A stretch of 64,000 bases of DNA from Agromyces sp. 3263 (GCF_031456545.1 NZ_JAVDUV010000001.1:1922001-1986000), one strand, 5' to 3'. Shown: positions 1 to 8,574, counted from the stretch's first letter. Notes: generated from the letters alone by a model not told the origin. Translations and numbers: made by a program.

Positions 1-21
1 GTTCTGTCGCAGACTAGTGGT

Positions 22-249
22 ATGCGCAAGTTCCTCAGGGCGATCAAGGATCGCGAGCACCGCTTGGCGCCGACGACGTGGATCGCCGGCATCGCCGCCG
101 TTGTCTACGCGTTCGTGCCGATCGACCTGATCCCCGAACTCGTGCTCGGCCCGCTGGGATTCGGTGACGACATCGGGATCTGGGCGATCTTCGCCGTGCT
201 GTTCATGCGTGAACAGCGGCGCTGGCAGGACAGCCTCGGACGGGTGTGA
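22..249 (+). CDS. YkvA/DUF1232-family small membrane protein
   Basis: A 75-residue protein with the DUF1232 (YkvA) signature. A hydrophobic stretch at residues 20-36 runs into VPIDLIPE, then a short loop with GFGDDIGIW, then a second hydrophobic stretch (residues 51-61). The family is widespread and its biochemical role is not established; members are usually small inner-membrane proteins. The start ATG lies 21 bases from the window edge, so its operon context is unknown. The converging neighbour is the S4 protein. The family call is firm; the function is unknown. Confidence 0.8.
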   Translation: MRKFLRAIKDREHRLAPTTWIAGIAAVVYAFVPIDLIPELVLGPLGFGDDIGIWAIFAVLFMREQRRWQDSLGRV

Positions 250-273
250 CCGGCAGAAGCCTTCTCGACACCC

Positions 274-501
274 TCACGAGCAGACGCGCACCCGACGTCC
301 GTCGAAGGTCACGATGTCGCCGGGCTGCAACTGCCGCCCGCGTCGGCGGTCGACCTCGCCGTTGACGGCCACGTCGCCCTCGGCGATGGCGACTTTCACG
401 TTTCCCCCGGAGTCGAGGAGCCCGGCGAGCTTCAGGAACTGCCCGAGGCGAATGACCTCACCGCCGATCGGGACGTCCTCGATGGGGGTCGGATTCGTCA
501 T
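274..501 (-). CDS. S4-domain RNA-binding protein (YaaA/RlbA type)
   Basis: A 75-residue single-domain S4 protein. The S4 pattern is visible from IRLGQFLKLAGLLDSGG through VAVNGEVDRRRGRQLQPGD to IVTFDGRRVRV, covering nearly the whole chain. Free-standing S4 proteins of this size bind structured RNA, often ribosomal or stalled-ribosome RNA. The exact RNA target cannot be read from sequence. The start at MTNPTPIE was chosen because the conserved core begins about 15 residues later. It converges on the DUF1232 gene with a 24-base gap. Confidence 0.85.
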   Translation of the reverse strand: MTNPTPIEDVPIGGEVIRLGQFLKLAGLLDSGGNVKVAIAEGDVAVNGEVDRRRGRQLQPGDIVTFDGRRVRVCS

Positions 502-645
502 CCCCGAATGCTAGTCGGGCGAGGCGGACGCAGTGCGCCATGGCCGCTGCATCGACGGGGTGAGGAAGGAGGCGGCGAAGCCGCAGGACCGGCGTTGGCT
601 GGCGGGTCTCGCGGGCTGCGGCGTGTGGACACGAAATAATGAAGT

Positions 646-915
646 ATGTCCTCCTCTGTCGAACGCCGCTCCAATCCCACTGCATGGGCCGCATTCTGGG
701 TCGCGCTGGCCGGCCTCGTGCTCATGCCCATCCCCCTCTTCATCGGGCTGATCGTCGGCGGCGGCCTCTCGATCATCGCGGCGGTCCTCGCTGTGATCGC
801 CCTCTTCAAGGGCATCGCACGCGACGGCAAGGGCATCGCGCCGGTCGTGTTCGCCGCGATCTTCATCGCGCTCACCTGGGCCGGCATCTCGGTCGGCGGG
901 GGCACGATCTGGTAG
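646..915 (+). CDS. Small two- to three-span membrane protein (DUF4190-like)
   Basis: An 89-residue protein with three hydrophobic segments (about residues 12-28, 30-57 and 65-84) and the Asn-Pro-Thr-Ala N-terminal pattern followed by WVALAGL seen in actinobacterial DUF4190-like proteins. No catalytic motif is visible. The AT-rich hexamer AATAAT (635-640) sits six bases before the ATG with no Shine-Dalgarno sequence, so the transcript may be leaderless. Function unknown. Confidence 0.65.
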   Translation: MSSSVERRSNPTAWAAFWVALAGLVLMPIPLFIGLIVGGGLSIIAAVLAVIALFKGIARDGKGIAPVVFAAIFIALTWAGISVGGGTIW

Positions 916-956
916 GTCGGCCACTGTCTCATTCACGAGTCAAGGCTGACGGCTGG

Positions 957-1646
957 TCAGCCGCCCTTCGGCGAGTTGTCACTGTCGTGGTCCCCGCCAC
1001 GGAGCAGGGCGGGCCCCTGGTCGATCCCGTGGCTGGTGAGACCGTAGAAGGCGGGCAGGAGGAGGAAGATCACCGACGCCACCAGCGGGTTGATGAGGAC
1101 CCCCGCCGTTCCCGCTGCCAAGTACAGCACCACCCCGACGAGGGCGCGCGGACGCTCACGCGCGAAGTACGAATCATCCACTTCCTCCTTGGTGAGGTCG
1201 GGATGCCGCGCCAGGTGCGAGAAGAACACCAACCATGACAGGCACAGCAGCGCCCCGATGATCGCGTAGAGCCCGACCGCGACGCGCTCGTCCGCCAGGT
1301 TGCCCGTCCTGGCGGTCTCGGCGATGACCGCCGTCGGCCAGGGCACCAGCGCGAGCGTCGCGAGGATCCCCAGGTTCGCCCACTGCAGGCCGCGGTCCAT
1401 CTCCTGGATGCGAGCGAAGGCGGCCTTGTGGTTCAACCAGATCACGGCCAGATAGATGTACGAGGCCGCGTACGCCAGATACGTCGGCCACTCTCCGAGC
1501 AGGGCGGCCAGCAAGCCACCCGGCTTGGAGTCAGGCGGCCTGAGATCGAGCACGAGGAGCGTGATGACGATCGCGATGATCGCGTCGCTGAAGGCCACCG
1601 CGCGGCTCGTGTCCGAACGGGTAGCCGTCGTTCCCTGGTTTCGCAT
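957..1646 (-). CDS. TMEM175/DUF1211-family integral membrane channel
   Basis: A 229-residue protein with six predicted membrane helices. The first carries the TMEM175 hallmark RAVAFSDAIIAIVITLLVLD (residues 11-30), where the FSD motif lines the pore in characterised bacterial TMEM175 potassium channels. The start ATG at 1646 (MRNQGTT) was preferred over a longer in-frame extension to 1919 because the extension has no membrane character and the family starts close to this motif. The gene is single and lies tail-to-tail with the upstream small membrane gene. Potassium conduction is inferred from the family only. Confidence 0.85.
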   Translation of the reverse strand: MRNQGTTATRSDTSRAVAFSDAIIAIVITLLVLDLRPPDSKPGGLLAALLGEWPTYLAYAASYIYLAVIWLNHKAAFARIQEMDRGLQWANLGILATLALVPWPTAVIAETARTGNLADERVAVGLYAIIGALLCLSWLVFFSHLARHPDLTKEEVDDSYFARERPRALVGVVLYLAAGTAGVLINPLVASVIFLLLPAFYGLTSHGIDQGPALLRGGDHDSDNSPKGG

Positions 1647-1776
1647 GCGGTCTCGTGGATCCCTCCGAGAAGCGCCCTCGGGTCGGAATGCGGCCCACCT
1701 TAGGCTCGTCCGATCGAAGCCTGGAGGGCCTTCACAGACCTCGACGACGGGAGTACAGTGCCCCCGCCCGGCGTTT

Positions 1777-2253
1777 CTACTCGGACGTTTCCCGGCTCGC
1801 GGCGTCGACGTACTTGTGGAGCAGTCGGGCGAATACCAGCCGTTCGTCGTCGTCCCAGTCCTTGGTGATGTACTCGAAGGCACGGCGCTGCTGCTGCCGG
1901 GAGTTCGCGAGCACCTCACGGCCGCGGGACGTGAGACGCAGGGTGATGCTGCGCCCGTCGGTCTGGGATGCCACGCGTTCGACCAGCCCGTCGGTGACGC
2001 ACGACGCTGCGAGGCGACTGACCGCGGTTCGTTCCATTCCCATTGCGGCCGCCACCGCGTTGACGCTCAGCATTCCGTCCGACTCCTCCACGATCGCCAG
2101 CAGGAGGTCGCGGCGCACGTCGGTTCGAGCCATGGGCGGGTCGATCGGCACGCCGCTCGTGCGCCGCCGCAGTCTCGAGAAGGCGGTCCCGATGGACTCG
2201 AGCAGTTCCTCATCGCCGGGGGTGGTCGCGGCAGCGTCGTCGTGACTCGTCAT
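1777..2253 (-). CDS. MarR-family transcriptional regulator
   Basis: A 158-residue MarR protein: an N-terminal dimerisation helix (ELLESIGTAFSRLRRR), the winged helix with recognition region LSVNAVAAAMGMERTAVSRL (residues 62-81), the wing (SQTDGRSITLRLTSRGR) and a C-terminal helix. MarR proteins are usually ligand-responsive repressors of adjacent genes. Its start faces a perfect 8-bp inverted repeat at 2267-2285, and beyond that the amidohydrolase gene is divergent, so autoregulation and control of the amidohydrolase/MFS pair is the natural reading. The inducer is unknown. Confidence 0.9.
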   Translation of the reverse strand: MTSHDDAAATTPGDEELLESIGTAFSRLRRRTSGVPIDPPMARTDVRRDLLLAIVEESDGMLSVNAVAAAMGMERTAVSRLAASCVTDGLVERVASQTDGRSITLRLTSRGREVLANSRQQQRRAFEYITKDWDDDERLVFARLLHKYVDAASRETSE

Positions 2254-2266
2254 CGCATCTCCTAGA

Positions 2267-2285
2267 TATGTGCAATCTGCACATA
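2267..2285. promoter_or_regulatory. Palindromic MarR-type operator
   Basis: TATGTGCA, then ATC, then TGCACATA: a perfect 8-bp inverted repeat with a 3-base centre. It starts 13 bases upstream of the marR-like ATG (2253) and lies in the 101-base divergent spacer before the amidohydrolase. The symmetry and half-site spacing fit a MarR dimer. A second, weaker repeat (ACGTG, eight bases, CACGT; 2285-2302) follows directly and could be a second site. Confidence 0.7.
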
Positions 2286-2354
2286 CGTGCTACTTTACAC
2301 GTAGATGGGCCGCCGCCCGGTAGTGCTCTCTGGTGGATGAATGGAAGAAGTCGT

Positions 2355-3608
2355 ATGCGCACTGCAATTGTCGCCGGTCGGGTCTTCGACGGCACCGAGA
2401 TCCTCGGCCCGAAGACGGTGGTCATCACCGATGGGCTCATCGAGTCCATCGGTGACCGCACACCCGCAGACGCACAGGTCGTCGAAGCGCCTGGCGCGAC
2501 GCTGCTGCCCGGTCTCATCGACGCGCACGTGCACACTGATCCCGCAGGGCTGCGGTTGGCACTGCAGTTCGGCGTGACGACGGAGCTCGAGATGCAGGGA
2601 GCGAACACGGCCCGCGACCGCGCTCACATCACTCAGGATGACACCCTGGCCGACGTGCGTTCCGCGGGGTTCGGTCTCACTCCTCCCGGAGGGCACCCCG
2701 AGGAGCTGTTCCCCAAGGACTTCAACCCCCAGCGCGGCGGTGGCCGTGGCGGTCCGGGTGGCCGCCCTGGAACTCGCGAACGAGTCGATCCGATCGTGCA
2801 CGCGAAGGTCACCACGCCGGAGGAGGCCGTCGATGTCGTCGGTCGGCTCGCCCGGGCCGGCTCCGACTACATCAAGTTCATGGTCGACGACGGCAGCGTG
2901 GAGGGACACCCCGGCCTGCCCATGCTCGACCAGGCGACGCTCGACGCCGGCGTCGCCGAAGCCCACCGCCTCGGCATGCTGACGGTGGCGCACGCGCTCA
3001 CCATCGAGGCCACGCAGATGAGCATCGAGGCGGGCATCGACGGCCTGGCGCACCTGTTCATGGACCGTCCGCACACGCCAGCGATCATCGACGCCATCGC
3101 AGAGTCGGGCGCGTTCGTCATCGCCTGCGTCGTGCTCGACGCCTCGATGATGGGCATCACCGGATCGGCGCTCGCGGACGACCCCAGGGTCGCCGACAAG
3201 CTCTCCCCGGAGTGGGACGCGACGCTGCGCAGCAGCTTCAACCACTATCCGCAGGGTCGGCTCGAAGACGTTCTGGCCACGGTTCGTGCTCTCGAGGCCG
3301 CCGGAGTCGACCTTCTCATCGGCACCGACGTGTCCCAGCCGCTGCCCTTCCTCGGCGGTCTCGCGCACGGTGCGAGCGTGCATCAGGAGCTGCAGTACTT
3401 CGTCGATGCGGGGCTGACCCCGACGACGGCGCTCGGCGCTGCCACGGCGGTGACGGCTCGTCGTTTCGGTCTCACCGATCGGGGCACGATCGCCGTGGGC
3501 CAGCGTGCGGACCTCCTTCTGGTCGACGGCGATCCGACCACCACGATCAGCGACACGTTGAACGTGCGCGAAGTCTGGCGTCGCGGCATCCGTCAGTCGG
3601 CAGCCTGA
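2355..3608 (+). CDS. Amidohydrolase-superfamily metal-dependent hydrolase
   Basis: A 417-residue amidohydrolase. The metal-ligand series is visible: DAHVHT after LLPGLI (residue ~57), K in DYIKFMVD (~174), H in TVAHALT (~214), H in GLAHLF (~234) and the terminal D in IGTDVSQP (~320). The C-terminal RADLLLVDGDP strand is typical of imidazolonepropionase-like enzymes. An unusual Gly/Arg-rich loop (RGGGRGGPGGRPGTRER) sits at about residues 127-143. GGAAGAAG upstream supports the ATG at 2355. The next gene, an MFS transporter, begins 8 bases after the stop, suggesting one operon under the divergent MarR regulator. The substrate is not deducible. Confidence 0.8.
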   Translation: MRTAIVAGRVFDGTEILGPKTVVITDGLIESIGDRTPADAQVVEAPGATLLPGLIDAHVHTDPAGLRLALQFGVTTELEMQGANTARDRAHITQDDTLADVRSAGFGLTPPGGHPEELFPKDFNPQRGGGRGGPGGRPGTRERVDPIVHAKVTTPEEAVDVVGRLARAGSDYIKFMVDDGSVEGHPGLPMLDQATLDAGVAEAHRLGMLTVAHALTIEATQMSIEAGIDGLAHLFMDRPHTPAIIDAIAESGAFVIACVVLDASMMGITGSALADDPRVADKLSPEWDATLRSSFNHYPQGRLEDVLATVRALEAAGVDLLIGTDVSQPLPFLGGLAHGASVHQELQYFVDAGLTPTTALGAATAVTARRFGLTDRGTIAVGQRADLLLVDGDPTTTISDTLNVREVWRRGIRQSAA

Positions 3609-3616
3609 GGCGCGGG

Positions 3617-4840
3617 ATGCCGGTCAGTAGAATGCCGAGGATGAATTCGCCGGCGGTCCTTCCACGCGTGTCCGCCGCGCGTTTCGGCGTCGCGATGCTC
3701 TTCGTCGCGAACGCGTTGGTGTTCGCGACGATCGTGACCCGGTATCCGGAGCTGAAGGACCGGTTCGACCTCACCGAATTGACGTTCGGCTTGATGGTGG
3801 CGTGCGGCCCGCTGGGTTCGATAGTCGGGAGCATCATCGCGGGTCGGCTGGTCGCGCGCCTGGGTGCCGTATCGGTTGCCGTGACGTCTTCCGTGCTGCT
3901 CGGCGTCTTGCTCATGGTGGCCGGCTTCACGAGCGGGCCGATGATTCTCGGCGCGGTGTTGTTCGTCATCGGCTTCGCAGATGCAACAGGCGACGTCGGG
4001 AACAACGCGCACGGGCTTGCGATCCAGCGACTGATGGGCCGATCCATCATCAACGGCCTGCATGGGGCCTGGAGTGCCGGGGCGATCGCCGGCGCCCTCC
4101 TCGGAGCGGGTGCGCTTCGGTATGCGTTGCCCATCGAGATCCATCTGCCGGCCATGGGAGCGATCATCGTCATCGGCAGTGTCTGTGCGCTCCCGCTCGT
4201 GCGCCTGCCCATGGCGCCGTCGTCGCAGACGCGGTCGCCGTCGCATCGGACCAGTCGGTTCAGTGCGATTCTCATCGCGGCGTGCGCCATCGCCGCCATC
4301 GGCGGGTTCCTCGAAGACGTCGGTTCCACATGGGGTGGGATCTACGTGGTCTCCGAAACCGGTGCCAACGTCGCCGAAGCAGCGATCCCCTTCGTCGCAT
4401 TGATGGGTGCGCTCACGCTGGGCAGATTCACCTCCGACGCACTCGTCGACCGCATCGGGTCGGTCGGAACGCTCCGGGTCGGCTCGGTGGCCGCCCTCGT
4501 CGGACTGCTCACCGCTGCCTTCGCGCCCGAGACGTGGGTCGTGGCCGTTGGACTCGGCATCCTCGGCCTGGGGATCGCTCCGATGATCCCGCTCGCGATG
4601 GATGCCGCCGACCGCGCTCCCGGCCTGGATACCGGCGCAGGTCTGGCGGCGGCGGCGACCGTGATGCGAGTGGGCCTCCTCGCCTCGCCGTTGCTGGTGG
4701 GTGCGCTGGCCGAGTGGGCCGGCCTTCGGGTGGCGATCGCCGCCTGCTTGCTCGTGCCCGCGGTGGCGTGGGTACTTGCGGGGTCGGTGCGCAACGCCGA
4801 ACTGATCCCAGCCCCAGGCGTAGCCGACGTCAGTCGCTGA
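3617..4840 (+). CDS. MFS transporter
   Basis: About 407 residues with 12 hydrophobic segments in two six-helix halves separated by a charged loop near residue 210 (SSQTRSPSHRTSR). The loop between helices 2 and 3 carries the MFS A-like motif (GRLVARLGA). The layout resembles YbjJ-type exporters. The ATG at 3617 is preceded by GAGG (3607-3610) at a good distance; ATGs at 3632 and 3641 are alternatives. Linked to the amidohydrolase, it may move that enzyme's substrate or product. The cargo is unknown. Confidence 0.8.
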   Translation: MPVSRMPRMNSPAVLPRVSAARFGVAMLFVANALVFATIVTRYPELKDRFDLTELTFGLMVACGPLGSIVGSIIAGRLVARLGAVSVAVTSSVLLGVLLMVAGFTSGPMILGAVLFVIGFADATGDVGNNAHGLAIQRLMGRSIINGLHGAWSAGAIAGALLGAGALRYALPIEIHLPAMGAIIVIGSVCALPLVRLPMAPSSQTRSPSHRTSRFSAILIAACAIAAIGGFLEDVGSTWGGIYVVSETGANVAEAAIPFVALMGALTLGRFTSDALVDRIGSVGTLRVGSVAALVGLLTAAFAPETWVVAVGLGILGLGIAPMIPLAMDAADRAPGLDTGAGLAAAATVMRVGLLASPLLVGALAEWAGLRVAIAACLLVPAVAWVLAGSVRNAELIPAPGVADVSR

Positions 4841-4857
4841 TGCATGGGCGGCAGCTC

Positions 4858-5505
4858 CTAGACGGCGCCGTCATCCTCGTCGCGCGCATCGGCGGCGCGG
4901 GCGATGAGCACGGGCTCCTCCTCGAGGCAGGAATCGATGATGCCGCGGAGAAGTCCTCCGAGGCTGGTCGAGTTCAGCAGACGGAATCGGTCGTACTCGC
5001 CGAGCGGAGCGATCGCGGCGAGCTGCCAGGCGGACTCCACCGGATCATCGGACAGCGGCGTCCCGGCATCCCATCGAGCCTCATCGAGCGCGGAGGCGAG
5101 GGTGGCGAGGCGGCGCACCACCTGCTCCGCTTCGCGGTGGAGCGGCGTGAGGTCGTCGTCCCAGACGAGCGGGGCCAGCGTCGACACGTCGGCCACCGGG
5201 TGCGGGTCATCCTCGTGCCAGCTGTCGACGGAGATCCGCTCCCCGCCGAGCGCGACCACGTACAGGTCCGCCGCGCCCGCCTCGATGCGCAGGATGCGCG
5301 CCATGGTGCCGATCGATGCGCGCTGATCGCCACCGCCGGCCTCAAAGCCGCGCTCGATGAGCACCACCCCGAATTCAGGATCCTCCTGGTCGAGCAGATG
5401 TCCCATCATGGTGAGGTAGCGCGGCTCGAACACCCTCAGCACCAGCGGTGTGTATGGGAACAGCACACTGCCCAGCGGGAACATCGCCACGCCATCCATG
5501 GGCAC
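4858..5505 (-). CDS. Lon N-terminal (LAN/PUA-like) domain protein
   Basis: A 215-residue stand-alone Lon substrate-binding domain. It begins with FPLGSVLFPYTPLVLRVFEP(RY), the canonical LON N-domain opening, then FGVVLIERG and the IGTMARILRIE strand. The helical C-terminal half (DDDLTPLHREAEQVVRRLATL) also matches the family. It lacks the AAA and protease domains of Lon, as is normal for these short proteins, which are thought to bind protein ligands. It converges on the MFS gene with a 17-base gap. No pathway can be assigned. Confidence 0.85.
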   Translation of the reverse strand: MPMDGVAMFPLGSVLFPYTPLVLRVFEPRYLTMMGHLLDQEDPEFGVVLIERGFEAGGGDQRASIGTMARILRIEAGAADLYVVALGGERISVDSWHEDDPHPVADVSTLAPLVWDDDLTPLHREAEQVVRRLATLASALDEARWDAGTPLSDDPVESAWQLAAIAPLGEYDRFRLLNSTSLGGLLRGIIDSCLEEEPVLIARAADARDEDDGAV

Positions 5506-5539
5506 CAGTCAATCAGCCGCACCCCTTCTCGGGACGGAG

Positions 5540-6361
5540 CTATTGCATCGCGGTGATGTAGACGGCGGTGCCTTGCGCGAGCGCTTGAAACGTCTGGTAG
5601 GCCATCCAGACGTATCCGTCGCTTCCCCAATCCGTACCGAAGCTGTTCTGGATCAGCACCGCCTGTGTCGTGTCGTCATAGCCGATGATCAACATGCAGT
5701 GCCCGACCAGTTGGCCGTTCGGCTTCGTCGCGATGATGCCGTTGCCGACATATGGGTTGGGCGTGCCGTCGTACTTCGCGAAGTCGGTGTAGAGCCGCGT
5801 GCCGTAGGCGAGCGCGTGACCCTGCGAGACGATGTTGCGGATGTTGTTCAGCCCGGTCTCGCCGAGCACGCTGACGTTCAACCACGCGGTCGGCTGGAAG
5901 TTCGTATCGGGGGAGAGCTGAGCAGTGCCGTATGCGGTCCAGACTGCGTCGCAGGCGCTCGAACCGGGCGCGGGCTCGGGAGCCGCCTGCATCGACGGTG
6001 TGCCGCCATTGCTGTCGAGGTATCTCAGGCAGGCGATGATCTGGCCGCCCGTGCACGTGTCGACGGGGATGTCGGACTGCCCCAGCATCTGGACATACGT
6101 GTAGTAGGGACTCGCTTGCTGCGCGCTGGATCGGGGATCGGTGATCAGCCCTGCCTGCGCCGCGGCGAAGGTGGTGAGGCCGTAGGTTGAAGACCAGACG
6201 AAGCAACTCGGCGTGTCCTGTTTTCCCACGGGCGGCAGGAAGGCGGCGTTCACCATTGCGCTGGGCGGCAGCGTGCCCACGGCCGGTGGCACACTCACCG
6301 GCCCGGGTTCGGGCACGGAGGGGTCGTACCCGTACTCCATCGTGTCGTGGATCGTGGCCAT
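5540..6361 (-). CDS. Papain-like (C1A-type) cysteine peptidase
   Basis: 273 residues with a papain-family catalytic arrangement: QDTPSCFVWSS (Gln oxyanion residue and nucleophile Cys, residues ~48-58), GHCMLIIGYDD (catalytic His, ~222) and QNSFGTDWGSDGYVWMAY (catalytic Asn, ~240). The ATG at 6361 was chosen over an upstream ATG because GAGGGAG lies at proper distance. No obvious signal peptide is present, so it may act in the cytoplasm or leave by a non-Sec route. Bacterial C1A peptidases of this form are little studied. The substrate is unknown. Confidence 0.85.
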   Translation of the reverse strand: MATIHDTMEYGYDPSVPEPGPVSVPPAVGTLPPSAMVNAAFLPPVGKQDTPSCFVWSSTYGLTTFAAAQAGLITDPRSSAQQASPYYTYVQMLGQSDIPVDTCTGGQIIACLRYLDSNGGTPSMQAAPEPAPGSSACDAVWTAYGTAQLSPDTNFQPTAWLNVSVLGETGLNNIRNIVSQGHALAYGTRLYTDFAKYDGTPNPYVGNGIIATKPNGQLVGHCMLIIGYDDTTQAVLIQNSFGTDWGSDGYVWMAYQTFQALAQGTAVYITAMQ

Positions 6362-6579
6362 CGAAGACTCCCTCGTCGGTTGCAGGCCCCAGACCCGCAA
6401 GGGCTAGGTTACGCAGCGAGAGGTCGACCTGCGGGCACGGAGACGAGTCATCCATTGTTCATTTCTGCCCCCTGCGGCGACGACCTGGTGACTGCTCCCC
6501 GCAGTGCGTACGCACCGCCAGTGCGGCACTCGAGTGCACAACAGGATCGGCCACCGGTCATGCAGCTATCTTGCCGCTC

Positions 6580-8007
6580 TCAGCCCATTCGCCTACGGTT
6601 CCGCATCCGGCTCATCACGGCGCCGGCGAGAAGCAGCGCGATGGCGAACGGTGCCAGCCACATCCCTCCGACGTTGGTGGCGGCGAGGGCAGGGGTGGCG
6701 GCGACAGCAGTCGCTGTGGGTGCCGGTGCGACGACAGCAGCCGCTGTGGGTGCCGGTGCGACGACCAGCGCGGCGCCGACGGTGAATGCCACAGCCACCT
6801 CGCCGCTGGTCGCACCGGTGAGTGTAACTGTGTGCGGGCCGGGTTCGATGCCAGACGGCAACACGAACGCGAACACCGCCGTCCCCTCAGGGCCGACGAT
6901 GCGTGAACCGAGTGCGACCGGCGTGGATTGCAGCACTCCGGTCACGCTCTCCCCGACTTCAAAGCTGTGCCCGATGACCGTGACAGCACCGCCCACGTTC
7001 AGGTCACCGGTGATCGTCGCGCTCAACGGTGTCGTGGACCGGCTGACGAACAAGCAGGTGACATCTGCGAGCGGCGCGAGCCGCAGCGACGTCACCGCCA
7101 CCCATGCCCCTGCAGGGCCGGTGTTGCATTCGATGGATTTCGTCGCATAGCCGGGGGGACCGCTGATCGACAGGTCGTGGTTCTCGAAAACCGACACCGT
7201 GATCGTGCTCCCGCCCGTCGAACCGGTCACGGTTTCGGGAGGCAACGTCGAAAGGAAGAACGGGGTTGCGGTCAAGACGAAGTCGGATTCGGTAACACCC
7301 TCACCTGTGTCGATGACCTTGTTCGCCAAGGTGAGTTCAGCTGCCTCCACCGTCACAGTGCATACGACCGAGAACCCCAACGGCACGGTCACCACGCTGT
7401 TCAGGCCGTCAGCGTACCCGGGGATGACGGCACCGTTCGCGTCCACTTGCAGGCACCTCCAGGTGCCAACCGCGTAGCGTATGTCGCCATCAGCGATCAG
7501 GCTGTAGGGAGCCCCAGGTGTCACTTCGCCGGTCGCGCCAGAAGGACCCGCAGGCCCAGGCGTGGCGCCACTGTCGAAAGGCGTATAAGCGTTGACGGAC
7601 CATTGAGCGGGTGTGGACTCCCCGTTGGCGACATCAACCTCGAGGGTGAGGATGGTCGGCGTGACAGGAGCCGGATCGCCGGCCGCGGCTTCTAGGACGG
7701 CCGGTTCGACATTCGACACTGCGGGGTGGTCTTCGAGCGCAAGCGGTTCGACTTCGGAGATGAGGGGAGCCGCGCCCGACGCCTTGCCGGGATCACTTAT
7801 CGCTGAGATTTCCGTGGCTTCGGGCGTGCTGGTGCCACCGTTGTCCTCGGGCACCGCCACCTCGGCGGTCGGCGGATCCTCGCCCTCATCCGCTGTCGCG
7901 CTCAGCGGAACGGCCAGCATCGCCGGTGCCAGGAGCAACACGGCCAACGATGACATCACGATACGGCGGTGCCGGAAGGATCTGAGGGTGGCGCGGTGCT
8001 CTGACAT
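6580..8007 (-). CDS. Secreted, wall-anchored surface protein with LAxT(N/G)-like signal
   Basis: 475 residues. A signal peptide (basic start, then MSSLAVLLLAPAMLAVPLSA) is followed by an acidic low-complexity region and several beta-rich modules. The module near residues 340-410 (GDLNVGGAVTVIGHSFEVGE ... GPHTVTLTGATSG) is a fold common in actinobacterial surface proteins. The C-terminus has LAATNVGG, a hydrophobic helix and RMRNRRRMG: a sorting-signal layout, with N where LAxTG would have G. A duplicated VVAPAPTA linker precedes it. Sortase anchoring is inferred. The start at 8007 (MSEHRAT) is preferred over 8052 because AGGA lies upstream and the signal peptide follows. Confidence 0.75.
   Translation of the reverse strand: MSEHRATLRSFRHRRIVMSSLAVLLLAPAMLAVPLSATADEGEDPPTAEVAVPEDNGGTSTPEATEISAISDPGKASGAAPLISEVEPLALEDHPAVSNVEPAVLEAAAGDPAPVTPTILTLEVDVANGESTPAQWSVNAYTPFDSGATPGPAGPSGATGEVTPGAPYSLIADGDIRYAVGTWRCLQVDANGAVIPGYADGLNSVVTVPLGFSVVCTVTVEAAELTLANKVIDTGEGVTESDFVLTATPFFLSTLPPETVTGSTGGSTITVSVFENHDLSISGPPGYATKSIECNTGPAGAWVAVTSLRLAPLADVTCLFVSRSTTPLSATITGDLNVGGAVTVIGHSFEVGESVTGVLQSTPVALGSRIVGPEGTAVFAFVLPSGIEPGPHTVTLTGATSGEVAVAFTVGAALVVAPAPTAAAVVAPAPTATAVAATPALAATNVGGMWLAPFAIALLLAGAVMSRMRNRRRMG
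6701..6760. repeat. 30-bp tandem duplication in the surface-protein linker
   Basis: Two adjacent 30-base units (6701-6730 and 6731-6760) agree at 28 of 30 positions and encode the two VVAPAPTA-type linker copies just before the C-terminal sorting signal. Recent duplication is implied by the near identity; copy number could vary between strains. Confidence 0.8.
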
Positions 8008-8213
8008 GAGGTGCCGTCCTGCCGGCGGGTCGGGTACCAGCGCTCCGCTCACCGTACGCCCGCCGCTGATGCCCTGTCCAGCAACGTCACTCCGGCATGA
8101 CCGGGTGGGATTTCGTGCGCTAGACCTCGTGAGTCTCCGCGCGGGACGTCAAGCTCCGCTGTAGTACTACTCGCACAGCGGAGAGTTCGTCACCCTTGAG
8201 CGTCTTCCACCAC

Positions 8214-8384
8214 TTAGCACCGCGGGACAGTACGAACGGCATGGTGACGGATCAAACCGTGCGGGCCCCCATCAGCGGCGACCGATGCGACGATCCGAGG
8301 GATGTACCACAGCATCGACACGCATGCCAGAACGAGTGCGACCCAGTATGCCGCCGGGAGCTCCTTCTTCGGGCATGCACCCAT
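8214..8384 (-). CDS. Short single-span membrane protein (56 aa)
   Basis: A 56-residue frame (MGACPKKELPAAYWVAL...) with one strong hydrophobic segment (about residues 11-36), preceded by GGGAGCAGGAC at ribosome-site distance from the ATG. The stop is TAA at 8214-8216. No family is recognised. It occupies the otherwise empty space between the surface protein and the DUF1254 gene. It could be a chance frame, but the coding-like start context and the membrane segment argue for a real small gene. Confidence 0.45.
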   Translation of the reverse strand: MGACPKKELPAAYWVALVLACVSMLWYIPRIVASVAADGGPHGLIRHHAVRTVPRC

Positions 8385-8480
8385 GTCCTGCTCCCTGATT
8401 TCGGCCGTGCTCCACGGTAGTCAAGACGCTCCCGGCACAGCGCCGAGCATACGGACTGCGCGCGCGCCGCCCGCAGCCCA

Positions 8481-8492
8481 ATCCGCTTGCGG
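8481..8492 (+). repeat. Dispersed motif ATCCGCTTGCGG, copy 1
   Basis: An exact 12-base copy in non-coding DNA upstream of the small membrane gene. Identical copies lie at 11657-11668 and 15094-15105; near copies are at 12460-12471 and, on the other strand, at 13008-13019 and 16799-16810. All are intergenic and all lie in the accessory 8-17 kb stretch. Confidence 0.7.
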
Positions 8493-8526
8493 ACATGCTG
8501 CACCGTGAGCTCGAACCGGTCAGAGT

Positions 8527-8553
8527 CGATCGATTCTGACCGCATGCCGATCG
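8527..8553. repeat. 27-bp direct repeat, left copy
   Basis: Begins and ends with CGATCG and matches 10093-10119 at 24 of 27 positions in the same orientation. The pair brackets the DUF1254/DUF1214 gene (8575-10023), lying 21 bases beyond its stop and 69 bases before its start. This could be the footprint of an insertion or a shared regulatory site. Confidence 0.75.
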
Positions 8554-8574
8554 TTTGGGAGCTTCCAGCAACGC

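Noticed and set aside
8272..8571. A 99-codon minus-strand gene downstream of the DUF1254 gene
   Set aside because: Cys/Arg/Ser-rich and without a ribosome site; the overlapping 56-residue frame in another phase is more gene-like.
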